A stretch of DNA of 64,000 bases from Acidimicrobiales bacterium (lineage in GTDB: Bacteria; Actinomycetota; Acidimicrobiia; Acidimicrobiales; MedAcidi-G1): positions 49,922-113,921 of the forward strand of contig JAAZXY010000003.1 of NCBI GenBank assembly GCA_014239855.1. The letters are read 5' to 3'. The position numbers and the translations under genes were made by a program. Every line of letters begins with the position of its first letter. The first letter of the stretch is position 1. This document shows, one piece after another, positions 1-7,963 of the stretch. The notes under the pieces were generated by a model. The model was not told the DNA's origin, made no database searches, and saw nothing but the letters and a program-made list of their open reading frames with translations.

Positions 1-145
1 ACGCCATGAGGACGGGCTCCTCGAAGGAGACCTGGCAGACCCAGTGGGAGGTGTAGGCCCGGGTGACGCCGCCATCGGTGGCGGCCACCACCTGGACGCC
101 CTTCATCATCTGTCCCAGACAACGCTTCAGGTCACGGTCGATCAT
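1..145 (-). CDS. Flavin reductase-like protein, N-terminal fragment
   Basis: Only the first 48 residues lie in the window; the gene runs off the left edge. The visible part, beginning MIDRDLKRCLGQMMKGVQVV and continuing through a TSHW segment to SFEEPVLMA, follows the N-terminal pattern of flavin reductase-like FMN-binding split-barrel proteins (an xxAMGxFxTGVxVV start, then a TxSSFxSVSLxPP-type segment). Such proteins reduce or bind FMN and often serve two-component monooxygenases. The ATG is supported by a -10-like CAGACT six bases upstream, the same arrangement as the gene at 1026. The family call is tentative because most of the protein is missing. Confidence 0.55.
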   Translation of the reverse strand, partial: MIDRDLKRCLGQMMKGVQVVAATDGGVTRAYTSHWVCQVSFEEPVLMA

Positions 146-151
146 GGCCCC

Positions 152-157
152 AGTCTG
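152..157 (-). promoter_or_regulatory. -10 box CAGACT, leaderless promoter
   Basis: CAGACT on the minus strand ends 6 nt before the ATG at 145. The box plus spacer nearly duplicates the one at 1014-1025. Confidence 0.4.
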
Positions 158-196
158 GCGGCAAACCCGGGCCACGATCGCCGCCGTCGCGGCACC

Positions 197-202
197 TAGC
201 GT
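197..202 (+). promoter_or_regulatory. -10 box TAGCGT, leaderless promoter
   Basis: TAGCGT lies 6 nt before the GTG start at 209, so transcription should begin at or next to the start codon. Confidence 0.5.
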
Positions 203-208
203 GGCCCG

Positions 209-988
209 GTGCGATCCACCGGCCCACACCCCTATCTGGACCATCCCGGACCGCTGGCCTTCGCCCACCGTGGCGGTGCCGAGGAACATCCCGAGAACAG
301 CCTCGCTGCCTTCGCCCATGCCGTCGACCTCGGCTTCCGCTACCTGGAGACCGACGTCCACCTGACGGCCGACGGGGTGGTCCTGGCCTTCCACGACGAT
401 TCCCTGGACCGGGTGACCGACCGGTCGGGTCTCGTGGCCGAATGCACGGCCGCCGAAATCGCCGAGGCCCGGATCGCCGGGGTGGAGCCCATTCCCACCC
501 TGGACCAGTTACTTGACGCCTTCCCCGAGATCCGGATCAACATCGACCCCAAGGACGACCGGGTGGTCGATCCCCTCGCCGAGGTCCTCCAGCGGCACGC
601 CGCGCTGGACCGGGTCTGCCTCGGTTCGTTCTCGGATCGACGCCTCACCGGTTGCCGGCGCCTTCTGGGACCGGACCTCTGCACGTCGGCCGGACCGGTG
701 GCCACCGTCCGATTCCGACTGGCCAGCCTCGGCCTACCCGTGGCTCCCGGTAGCCCTCCGCGGGGGCCCGACTGCCTCCAGGTCCCGGTTCGCCAATCGG
801 GTGTCCCGCTGGTCGACCGGCGGTTCGTGGACCATGCCCACCGGCGGGGCCTGCACGTCCACGTCTGGACGATCGACGAGCCCGCCGAAATGCACCGACT
901 CCTGGACCTCGGGGTGGACGGCATCATGACCGACCGTCCGTCGGTGCTCCGGGACGTGCTCATCGAGCGCGACGCCTGGGTGGCCTGA
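209..988 (+). CDS. Glycerophosphodiester phosphodiesterase
   Basis: This 259-residue protein carries the GDPD signature. There is an HRG triad at residues 20-22 followed by PEN at 28-30, and an ETDVHLTADGVVLAFHD block from residue 47 with the metal-binding Glu47 and Asp49 and the catalytic-type His62. The C-terminal part holds an HVWTID segment and a GVDGIMTDRP motif typical of the barrel's last strands. The family hydrolyses glycerophosphodiesters to glycerol 3-phosphate and an alcohol. No signal peptide is visible, so it is probably cytoplasmic. The GTG start is chosen because TAGCGT sits 6 nt upstream; no Shine-Dalgarno is present. The next gene follows 37 bp downstream with its own box. 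Confidence 0.9.
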   Translation: MRSTGPHPYLDHPGPLAFAHRGGAEEHPENSLAAFAHAVDLGFRYLETDVHLTADGVVLAFHDDSLDRVTDRSGLVAECTAAEIAEARIAGVEPIPTLDQLLDAFPEIRINIDPKDDRVVDPLAEVLQRHAALDRVCLGSFSDRRLTGCRRLLGPDLCTSAGPVATVRFRLASLGLPVAPGSPPRGPDCLQVPVRQSGVPLVDRRFVDHAHRRGLHVHVWTIDEPAEMHRLLDLGVDGIMTDRPSVLRDVLIERDAWVA

Positions 989-1013
989 GCATCGACCCCC
1001 GACCATTGGACGG

Positions 1014-1019
1014 CAGACT
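1014..1019 (+). promoter_or_regulatory. -10 box CAGACT, leaderless promoter
   Basis: CAGACT is followed by a 6-nt spacer and the ATG at 1026. The first base departs from the usual T of the TANNNT boxes in this window. Confidence 0.4.
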
Positions 1020-1025
1020 GGGACC

Positions 1026-1463
1026 ATGACCAGCCATCTCCTCGCCACCTCCCCGTCGTTCGCCGCATTGGACCTCGACGCCGTCCGGACGTTCCTGCAC
1101 CTACTGGGCGTTTCGGGCTGGGTGGGGGGTCAGATCCTGATGCTCGGACTCCTCGGCGTCCTGCGGGGCCTCGGCAGCGAGGCGCCCCGGCTGGCCGCCG
1201 ACCGGTTCGCCAAGGTGGCATGGCCGTTCTTCGCCCTGGCCGTGGTGACCGGTATCTGGAGCCTGGCCGCTGTGGGCCTGTCGGACCGTTCGGACGGCTA
1301 TCTGGCCACCATGCTCATCAAACTGCTCCTGGTGGGAGCATCGGGTGCAGCCGCCGCCGTCCACTCCACCACCCGGTCACCGGCGTTGCGCGGGGCGACC
1401 GGTGGGATCGGCTTTCTGGCCGCCCTCGGCGCGCTGCTGGCCGGTGCCGCACTGGGCTCCTGA
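1026..1463 (+). CDS. Small integral membrane protein, CopD-like
   Basis: This is a 145-residue protein with about four hydrophobic segments, near residues 20-48, 68-90, 98-115 and 125-143. The layout, with an early FLHLLGVSGWVGGQ helix and a later WPFFALAVVTGIWSL helix, resembles the small copper-resistance D domain / DUF2269-like family of membrane proteins. No metal-binding cluster is clear enough to assign a substrate. Its stop codon lies in the first unit of a four-copy 13-bp tandem repeat. It follows the phosphodiesterase on the same strand but probably has its own leaderless promoter. Confidence 0.65.
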   Translation: MTSHLLATSPSFAALDLDAVRTFLHLLGVSGWVGGQILMLGLLGVLRGLGSEAPRLAADRFAKVAWPFFALAVVTGIWSLAAVGLSDRSDGYLATMLIKLLLVGASGAAAAVHSTTRSPALRGATGGIGFLAALGALLAGAALGS

Positions 1464-1509
1464 AGACCGTTCCTGAAAGCGGGTCCTGAAAGCAGGTCCT
1501 GAAGGCCGA
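1458..1509 (+). repeat. 13-bp tandem repeat, four copies, spanning a stop codon
   Basis: TCCTGAA recurs at 1458, 1471, 1484 and 1497, exactly 13 bp apart, with degenerate six-base tails. Each copy holds a TGA; because 13 is 1 modulo 3, the TGAs fall in all three frames. The first is the stop of the gene ending at 1463. Confidence 0.85.
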
Positions 1510-2286
1510 TCTGGGCGCGTTCTGTGGATGGCGCTGTGGATCAACCGCTCTGGTGCTGGGGAAATGATCCCCGCTTCGGGGGATAAGTCCGCTTCCTGTT
1601 GACCCTTGGCCCACCCGGGTCCATCATGCGTCCACGCCGAACACGGCGAGGGGATACGGAACCGGATGGAACCGTTCCACCAGAAGGCACCGGGGCTCAG
1701 GCACCGGGGCCGGACGGAGGATCGGGACCCTGGGAAAGCCCCCGAATCGTGTTCGGGGAGGACCGCAACCACGCTGGCCCGCTCCTTCGGGAACGGAACC
1801 AGCGGTTCGGCCACCGGCACAGGGGTGTCGAGGTCGGGCGGAACGACGAGGAACCTTCGGGTGACGAGTCGGACCGACCGGACGAGGCACCCGCCGGTAC
1901 CGGACCACCGCAGGTCACTCCGGAGCCGACGGGCACCGGATGACGCCGGCGGTGGCTTCGGAACCGGGGTGCCGGGTCGACCGGGTCGCTCCACGCCGTC
2001 GGGCGGGGAACGACACGGTGGACCAGGATCCCGCCGGGGATCGGTGGTCGAGCTGGATACGGGACCGGAGATCGACGGATTCTCCGGTGTCGCATCAGGG
2101 TGACACCCTTCGGGGTGACACTCCGGACCGGATCGTTCGACGGAACGACCCGGCGGGTGGCAGTGGGACGTCGGAGCGGCTCCGAGAAGTTGACCGGTTC
2201 GCCGGGAGGCTACTCGGGGCCGTTTCCGCGTTTTCCGACAGGTCGCATCCCAGGGGCCCGTCCTCCGACTCGTACCGGGGCCCGGT
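1464..2286. other. 823-bp spacer without a credible gene
   Basis: Apart from the 13-bp repeat at its left end, no recognisable gene or RNA is seen. The open frames are low-complexity Arg/Pro/Gly/Thr products expected from random GC-rich DNA. The sequence is unusually rich in short GGAACCGG, CGGACCGG and GGTGACA-type words and contains a close duplication of GGGTGACA around 2098-2121. It separates two convergent units and lacks an obvious terminator hairpin with a T run. A decayed gene or a structured RNA cannot be excluded. Confidence 0.6.
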
Positions 2287-3387
2287 TCAGGGGACGTAGC
2301 TGCCGGACCAGGCGGCGGCCGACATGGCCACCAGGGCCAGGCCCGATGCCACCGGCACCAGGCCTCCCAGACGACGGTGCCCGGCCATGGTGGCCACCCC
2401 GAGGACGATGGGCACGCCGTTCAGGCTGTAGCGCTCGAGGCTGTTGAGGTTGTCGGCCGCCAGGGCCACCACGAGGCACGCCGCGGCGAAGGCGCCGTAG
2501 CGCAACGGCCAGGCCCGGAGCAGGACCACCAGGACGACCAACAGGGCGGCCACGGCAACGATGTGGAGACCATCACCCAACGCGTCGGGGCCGAAGAGCT
2601 CACCGAGGCCCTGCCAGAGCCGACGCAGTGGGTCCACCGGGTCGCCCCGCAGGTGTCGTTGCACGGTCAGCGGGATGAAGGCCTCGTCAAAGCGGACCGA
2701 CGCCCACCACACGTAGCCACCGGCGGCGGCCGGTCCGGCCACCACCACAGCGATGCGGCCCGGCACCGAACGGGCCATCGAGCGGACCGACGCTGAAGGT
2801 CCAGCCACGGCGCACAGCGCGGGCACGGCGAGCAGCGCCCCGGTGGGTCGGACCAGTGCGGCGGCCGCGGCGAGCAGGGCCGCCTCCCACCAACGTTCCC
2901 GGCGGAGCAGGAGCAGGCAGCCGACCACCAGGGCCAGGAACGGGCCCTCGGCGTAGGCCCATGTCAGGACGAAGGCCGGCGGGAACAGGGCAAGGGCCCA
3001 GACGGCGCGACCGGCCAGGCCCTCGTCGGCCGTCTCGACGACGACCAGTCGATGGAGCAGGACCATGGCCACCAGGGTCCCCACGTTGGCCACCACGAGG
3101 AGGGCGACGGCCGGACCACCGGGCAGGACGACATCGAACAGACGGCCCAGGAAGACGTAGCCCGGGAAGAATCGGACCCCCTCCAACGGCATCCCGTCGT
3201 AGCCGTGGAGCATCAACGACTGGTACCAGTCGCCGTCCCAGGCCAACAGGCCGCGACTCAGGGCATGGGGCTCGTCGCCGTCGGCCACGAGCCGGGCCAC
3301 CAGCCATCCGACCCCGACCAGCAAGCGGGCGGCCACCCACGCCGGCAGGACGACCAGAAGAGCGTCGAGACCACCCCGTCGACTCAC
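2287..3387 (-). CDS. PIG-V-like mannosyltransferase (GT-C)
   Basis: This 366-residue multi-pass membrane protein has a WDGDWY motif at residues 50-55 in the first loop, followed by an FFPGYVFLGRLF segment, an LFPPAFVLTWAYAEGPFL helix and a VRPTG motif. These are hallmarks of the PIG-V family of GT-C mannosyltransferases, which use polyprenyl-phosphate sugars and act on the outer face of the membrane. Its start overlaps the stop of the upstream GT39-like gene by 4 bp (ATGA), so the two are cotranscribed. The acceptor cannot be read from the sequence. A role in glycolipid or surface-glycan mannosylation is an inference from the surrounding genes. Confidence 0.8.
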   Translation of the reverse strand: MSRRGGLDALLVVLPAWVAARLLVGVGWLVARLVADGDEPHALSRGLLAWDGDWYQSLMLHGYDGMPLEGVRFFPGYVFLGRLFDVVLPGGPAVALLVVANVGTLVAMVLLHRLVVVETADEGLAGRAVWALALFPPAFVLTWAYAEGPFLALVVGCLLLLRRERWWEAALLAAAAALVRPTGALLAVPALCAVAGPSASVRSMARSVPGRIAVVVAGPAAAGGYVWWASVRFDEAFIPLTVQRHLRGDPVDPLRRLWQGLGELFGPDALGDGLHIVAVAALLVVLVVLLRAWPLRYGAFAAACLVVALAADNLNSLERYSLNGVPIVLGVATMAGHRRLGGLVPVASGLALVAMSAAAWSGSYVP

Positions 3388-4913
3388 GAACCCCCCGGGA
3401 ACCTCGAGAGGTTGGCCGCGTCGTCAAACGCATCGGCGTCCGCGTAGACCGCCTTGGTCGGCCGCCCCAGTCGATCAGCCAGGGCGACACGGAGTCGGGG
3501 ACACTGGCCGTCGAAGGTCTCGTAGCCGTCCATCCAGGCCAGCCAGACGTTGGCCGCCCCGGCCGCCCGCTCCACGACAGCGTCGGCCACCGCCTCCACG
3601 TCGACGGCCCCGTTTCGTTCGGCGTAGTCCACCCAGTCGACACGCCGGCCGTCGTCCAGCGCCGGATGGGACAACGTGGTGAACCCGTCGGCCAGCAGAC
3701 GGTGCCCGGCCGGTGCCAACTGGTCGGGACAGAAGACGACCACGTCGCCGGCCGAACCCTCGGCCCGCACCACGTCCGCGATGTCGCCGATCTGGGTCCG
3801 ATCACGGGACAACTCGCGGGCCACCGAGACGCCGGACAGCAGGACCAGGACGGCCAGTGCCGCCACCGACGCCCGGGGGGTCATCCGGTGCAGGCCCACG
3901 GCGCAGGCCAACACCAGCGGGGCGAGGGCGAACACCCCGTACCGACCCTGGAAGGCGGTGTCGGTGGCCAGGCTGACGGTCGCCCCCAGCACCATGGTGG
4001 CCACACCCAGCACCACGGTGACCCGCAACCACCCCAGATCGGTCCAACCCAGGACCGGGCGATCCGTGCCGGTTCGTGTCCCCAGACCCACGGCCACCAG
4101 AACGGCCAGGACGACCACCACGAGCAACGCCTCGGATCCCCGCCCACCCCCGTAGGCCTCCAGCGTCAGCGCGGCCACCACGGTCGGTCGGGGCGCCGGC
4201 GACCACGGGGTCCCGGTGTGGGCCAGTTGGTCGAGGAACACGGGGAGCCAGGGAACGAAGCACAGCACCCCGGTGGCCACCCCGCCGACGAGGAAGTTCC
4301 CGCGCTGCACATCCCGACGACGGGACACCACCGCCCCGATGCCCAGGACGGCCACCGCGAACAGGGCCCAGTAGTGGGTCAGGAGGAGGGCGGCCACCAC
4401 GGCGGCCAAACCGGCGGAGCGGCCCGGCGAAGGCCGTTCCCACACCCGGACCACGGCGAGATGCAGCGCCAACAACAGGACCAGTAGGAGGGCATACATC
4501 CGGACCTCGGTGGCGTACCGAACGGCGAACGGGCTGGACGCCAGGACCGACACCACCAGGACACACCCCCGCAGGTCCAGGTGCCGACGGGCCACCAGCC
4601 AGGCCAGGGGAAGCGAAGCCACCCCGAGCAGCCCGGAGAAGGCCCGCAGGGCACTGTCGGATTCCCCGAACGGCACCGACCACAGCGCCAACAGCACGTA
4701 GTACAGGGGCGGGTGGCCGTCATGACGCAACGCCTCGACCAGCGCCGACCAGCCGCCCGTCACCTCGTCAGCCAACGAGGCCGAGATGGCCTCGTCCAGC
4801 CACATCGGCGACAGGGCCACGAATCGCAGGACCACCCCGACAACCACCGCGGCGATCGCCACGATCAGCAGGCCGGGCGTCACCGCCGAGCGGTCACGAT
4901 TCCCGGTGCCCAC
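3384..4913 (-). CDS. GT39/ArnT-like membrane glycosyltransferase (GT-C)
   Basis: This protein has 509 residues from the chosen GTG. A first helix (about 14-33) is followed by an LDEA motif with Asp40-Glu41 and then HDGHPPLYYVLL, the signature of PMT_2/ArnT-like GT-C transferases that use polyprenyl-phosphate sugar donors. About ten further hydrophobic segments follow, then a soluble C-terminal domain of about 130 residues. A longer reading from an ATG at 5009 is open, but the GTG is preferred because a TACGCT box ends 6 nt upstream of it and the extension would cross the divergent promoter. It overlaps the PIG-V-like gene by 4 bp. Confidence 0.82.
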   Translation of the reverse strand: MGTGNRDRSAVTPGLLIVAIAAVVVGVVLRFVALSPMWLDEAISASLADEVTGGWSALVEALRHDGHPPLYYVLLALWSVPFGESDSALRAFSGLLGVASLPLAWLVARRHLDLRGCVLVVSVLASSPFAVRYATEVRMYALLLVLLLALHLAVVRVWERPSPGRSAGLAAVVAALLLTHYWALFAVAVLGIGAVVSRRRDVQRGNFLVGGVATGVLCFVPWLPVFLDQLAHTGTPWSPAPRPTVVAALTLEAYGGGRGSEALLVVVVLAVLVAVGLGTRTGTDRPVLGWTDLGWLRVTVVLGVATMVLGATVSLATDTAFQGRYGVFALAPLVLACAVGLHRMTPRASVAALAVLVLLSGVSVARELSRDRTQIGDIADVVRAEGSAGDVVVFCPDQLAPAGHRLLADGFTTLSHPALDDGRRVDWVDYAERNGAVDVEAVADAVVERAAGAANVWLAWMDGYETFDGQCPRLRVALADRLGRPTKAVYADADAFDDAANLSRFPGGS

Positions 4914-4918
4914 GGGCC

Positions 4919-4956
4919 GAGCGTACCGTCGGGCCTCCGGGCCGCCCGGTACGCTC
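4919..4956. promoter_or_regulatory. Symmetrical divergent promoter in an inverted repeat
   Basis: GAGCGTACCG at 4919-4928 and its exact complement CGGTACGCTC at 4947-4956 form a 10-bp inverted repeat with an 18-bp centre. Each arm holds a TACGCT -10 box pointing outward. The left box (4920-4925, minus strand) is 6 nt from the GTG at 4913. The right box (4950-4955) would start an RNA about 70 nt upstream of the ATG at 5031. Confidence 0.6.
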
Positions 4957-5030
4957 GCTCCGGCCCCGGTGGACGTCCGCTCCGGACCTCCTCCCGGACC
5001 ACTCGCCACCTACGACCAGACCCTCCGCTG

Positions 5031-6539
5031 ATGACCACCACCCCGGACCCCTCCCCCGTCGCCCCCTCCCCTGTGGACCCCTCTTCTGTGGACCATGACG
5101 ACCTGTTGTCGAACCGCCCCGACCTCCGCCCGGTCATCATCGGCGGCGGTCCCGCCGGCCTGACCGCCGCCTACCAGTTCGGTAAGGCGGGCGTCCGATC
5201 GACCGTGCTGGAGGCCGACGACGTGGTGGGCGGCATCAGCCGCACCGCGGTGCGCGACGGCTGGCGTTTCGACATCGGCGGCCACCGTTTCTTCACCAAG
5301 GTCCGGGTCGTCTCCGACCTGTGGCACGAGATCCTCGAGCCCGACGACTTCCTGGTCCGACCGCGTATGAGTCGGATCTTCTACCAGGGCCGGTTCTACG
5401 ACTACCCGCTCCGGGCCATGAATGCCCTGAAGAACCTCGGGATCATCGAGGCGGTGCGGTGTGTGCTGTCGTACCTCTGGGTGCGGGTCCACCCGCCGAA
5501 GGACCAGACCCACTTCGAGGGGTGGGTGGCCAGCCGCTTCGGATGGCGGCTCTACCGGACCTTCTTCAAGACCTACACCGAGAAGGTGTGGGGGGTGCCG
5601 GGTACCGAGTTGCAGGCCGACTGGGCAGCCCAGCGCATCAAGAACCTCTCGCTCTTCCGGGCCGTCATCAACTCGCTCATGCCCCGTCGCAACCAGACCG
5701 ACGTCACCAGCCTCATCGAGGAGTTCGAATACCCCCGCTACGGGCCCGGGATGATGTGGGAGCGCTGCACCGAGTTGATCGGCGAACAGGGCTCCGATGT
5801 CCGGCTCTCCCACCCGGTACGGCGTATCGCCCATGCCGACGGCCGGGCCTTCGAGGTGGAGGCCGTCGGACCGGACGGGCCTCTCGTGCTGGAGGCCACC
5901 GACGTCATCTCGTCCATGCCGCTCCCCCACCTGATCCGGGCCATGGACCCACCGGCGCCCGACGACGTTCTGGCGGCGGCCGACGGCCTGGGTTTCCGGG
6001 ACTTCCTCACCGTGGCCCTCGTGGTTCCCCATGAGGACGGTTTCCCCGACAACTGGATCTACGTGCACGCACCGGACGTGGAGGTCGGTCGGGTCCAGAA
6101 CTTCGGGCAGTGGTCCCCCCACCTCGTCAAGGACGGTCGCACCTGTCTGGGCCTGGAGTACTTCGTGACCGAGGGCGACCACCTCTGGGCGGCCGATGAC
6201 GCCGACCTGATCGAGCAGGGCAAGGCCGAGATGGCCCGTCTGGGGCTCCTCGACCCGTCACGGGTCGAGGCGGGCCACGTGGTCCGGATGCCCAAGGCCT
6301 ACCCGATGTACGACGCCCACTACCAGGACAACGTCGACACGATCCGGGGCTGGTTGTCCGAACACGCCACCAACGTGTATCCGGTGGGCCGCAACGGTAT
6401 GCACCGGTACAACAACCAGGACCACTCGATGTTCACCGCCATGCTGACCGTCGAGAACGTCCTGGCCGACGACGACGCCGACTGGCACGACGTCTGGCAG
6501 GTCAACGTGGAGGAGGACTACCACGAGGAGATCCGGTGA
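5031..6539 (+). CDS. FAD-dependent oxidoreductase (amine oxidase / UGM-like)
   Basis: This 502-residue protein has an N-terminal Rossmann motif GGGPAG at residues 38-43 and the second FAD element with GGISRT and GGHRFF. A flavin C-terminal cap region includes NGMHRYNNQDHSM near the end. The GGHRFFTK and RYNNQDHSMFTA elements resemble protoporphyrinogen oxidase / UDP-galactopyranose mutase-like flavoproteins found in polysaccharide loci; the true substrate is unknown. The ATG at 5031 follows the divergent promoter and gives the expected spacing before the FAD motif. The last codon overlaps the GTG of the next gene (GTGA), showing tight translational coupling with the GT-C enzyme. Confidence 0.8.
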   Translation: MTTTPDPSPVAPSPVDPSSVDHDDLLSNRPDLRPVIIGGGPAGLTAAYQFGKAGVRSTVLEADDVVGGISRTAVRDGWRFDIGGHRFFTKVRVVSDLWHEILEPDDFLVRPRMSRIFYQGRFYDYPLRAMNALKNLGIIEAVRCVLSYLWVRVHPPKDQTHFEGWVASRFGWRLYRTFFKTYTEKVWGVPGTELQADWAAQRIKNLSLFRAVINSLMPRRNQTDVTSLIEEFEYPRYGPGMMWERCTELIGEQGSDVRLSHPVRRIAHADGRAFEVEAVGPDGPLVLEATDVISSMPLPHLIRAMDPPAPDDVLAAADGLGFRDFLTVALVVPHEDGFPDNWIYVHAPDVEVGRVQNFGQWSPHLVKDGRTCLGLEYFVTEGDHLWAADDADLIEQGKAEMARLGLLDPSRVEAGHVVRMPKAYPMYDAHYQDNVDTIRGWLSEHATNVYPVGRNGMHRYNNQDHSMFTAMLTVENVLADDDADWHDVWQVNVEEDYHEEIR

Positions 6540-7963
6540 GCCGGTTGCCAGCGATCCGGTGGCCCACGATCCGGCCGAAGGGCAGCCGGTGGGTCCTGTT
6601 GCTGACCGGACTCGGACTGGTGGTCCGACTGGCCTACGTCCTGTTCGTCGAGCGAGGTGACCCGCTCAGCGGCGACGGCGTCTACTACCACGAGGCGGCC
6701 AACCTGCTGGCCGACGGCCTGGGCTTCACCGAGCCCTACCGCTACCTCCACGGCGGTGCTCAGGAGGCGCTGTTCCTCGCCGACCCGACCTCGCTGGCCG
6801 CCACGCCCAACACCGCGCTGCCCGTCGGCCACGTCGAGCCCACCGCCGGCCACCCGCCACTGTGGGTCCTGGTGCTCGGCTCCTTCTCGTTCCTCGGCTT
6901 CACCTCGGTCACGGCCCATCAGATGGTCGGCGTCCTGACCGGCACCGTCGGGGTGGTGGCCATGGCGTGGGCCGGGCACCAGTTCGGTCGGGCCCTCGGC
7001 CTGCGCCACGTGGGAACGGTGGCCGCCGGGGTGGCCGCCGTGCACGCCGGCTTCTGGCTGAACGACGGCCTCGTCATGTCGGAGTCCCTGGTGGTCCCGG
7101 TCACCGCCGTACTGCTGGGCGTCGCCGTGCGAACCGGCCGGACCCCCAGCCTCGGCAACGTCGTCCTCCTCGGAGTGGTCGGCGGTCTGGCCGCCCTCAC
7201 CCGGGCCGAGTTGGTCCTGGCCCTTCCGGTGCTGGCCCTCCCCATCCTGATCCGACCGGCCGGAGCGGGCTCCGGCGAGTCGACCGCCGCCCGGCTCCGG
7301 AGTTACGTGGTGGTCGGGCTGGTGGCTGCGGCGGTCATGGCGCCATGGGTGGCCCGGAACCTGACCGTGTTCGACGAGCCGGTGTGGCTCAGCAACGGCA
7401 CGGGAATCCTGGTGGCCCAGACCAACTGTGACGCCACCTACTACGGCGACAAGCAGGGTGCCTGGCGGTTCGAGTGCGCCCTCCCCCAGCCGCTCGGCCC
7501 CGACGGTCGGGCCACCGACGAGTCGGTGCGCGACATCGAGTACCGGCAGCGCGGTCTGGACTACCTGAGCGCCCACCGGGCCCGGTTCGTCACCCACGTG
7601 GTCCCCAAGCGGGTCGGGCGCTACTGGGGCGTCTACGCCCCGATCGACCAACTGCGGGCCGACATACTCGTCGAGGGCCGATCCTTCCGGCTCTCCGTCC
7701 TGGGCCTCGTGCAGTTCGCGGCAATCGCCGTCCTGGGCGTGGTGGGCGGTCAGGAGGTCCGGCGTCGACACGGGCCGTTGATGCCCCTGGTCACCCTGCC
7801 GATCGTGGGAACGCTGGTCGCCGCCCTCACCATGGGCGCCACCCGGTACCGGGTTCCCGCCGAGGTGGCTCTGGTGCTCCTGACCTCGGTGGCACTGGCT
7901 GCCATGAGGCAACCCACCACGGACCATCCAGCGGGGACCGACCCTGCAACACTCGACGCATGA
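6536..7963 (+). CDS. GT-C family membrane glycosyltransferase, paralogue A
   Basis: This 475-residue polytopic membrane protein has an early DPLSGDGVYYHEAANLLADG loop, an AGHPPLWVLVL segment and a TRAEL motif, consistent with a PMT_2/ArnT-like GT-C transferase. A soluble loop contains NCDATYYG followed by a second Cys, likely an extracytoplasmic disulphide pair. It is clearly paralogous over its whole length to the protein at 8886-10310. It starts with GTG overlapping the oxidoreductase stop and ends with ATGA overlapping the deacetylase start, so three coupled genes are evident. Donor and acceptor are not determinable. Confidence 0.8.
   Translation: MSRLPAIRWPTIRPKGSRWVLLLTGLGLVVRLAYVLFVERGDPLSGDGVYYHEAANLLADGLGFTEPYRYLHGGAQEALFLADPTSLAATPNTALPVGHVEPTAGHPPLWVLVLGSFSFLGFTSVTAHQMVGVLTGTVGVVAMAWAGHQFGRALGLRHVGTVAAGVAAVHAGFWLNDGLVMSESLVVPVTAVLLGVAVRTGRTPSLGNVVLLGVVGGLAALTRAELVLALPVLALPILIRPAGAGSGESTAARLRSYVVVGLVAAAVMAPWVARNLTVFDEPVWLSNGTGILVAQTNCDATYYGDKQGAWRFECALPQPLGPDGRATDESVRDIEYRQRGLDYLSAHRARFVTHVVPKRVGRYWGVYAPIDQLRADILVEGRSFRLSVLGLVQFAAIAVLGVVGGQEVRRRHGPLMPLVTLPIVGTLVAALTMGATRYRVPAEVALVLLTSVALAAMRQPTTDHPAGTDPATLDA

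Noticed and set aside
1606..2103. 165-codon frame in the 1464-2286 spacer
   Set aside because: Arg/Gly/Thr-rich low-complexity product, no start signal and no recognisable motif.
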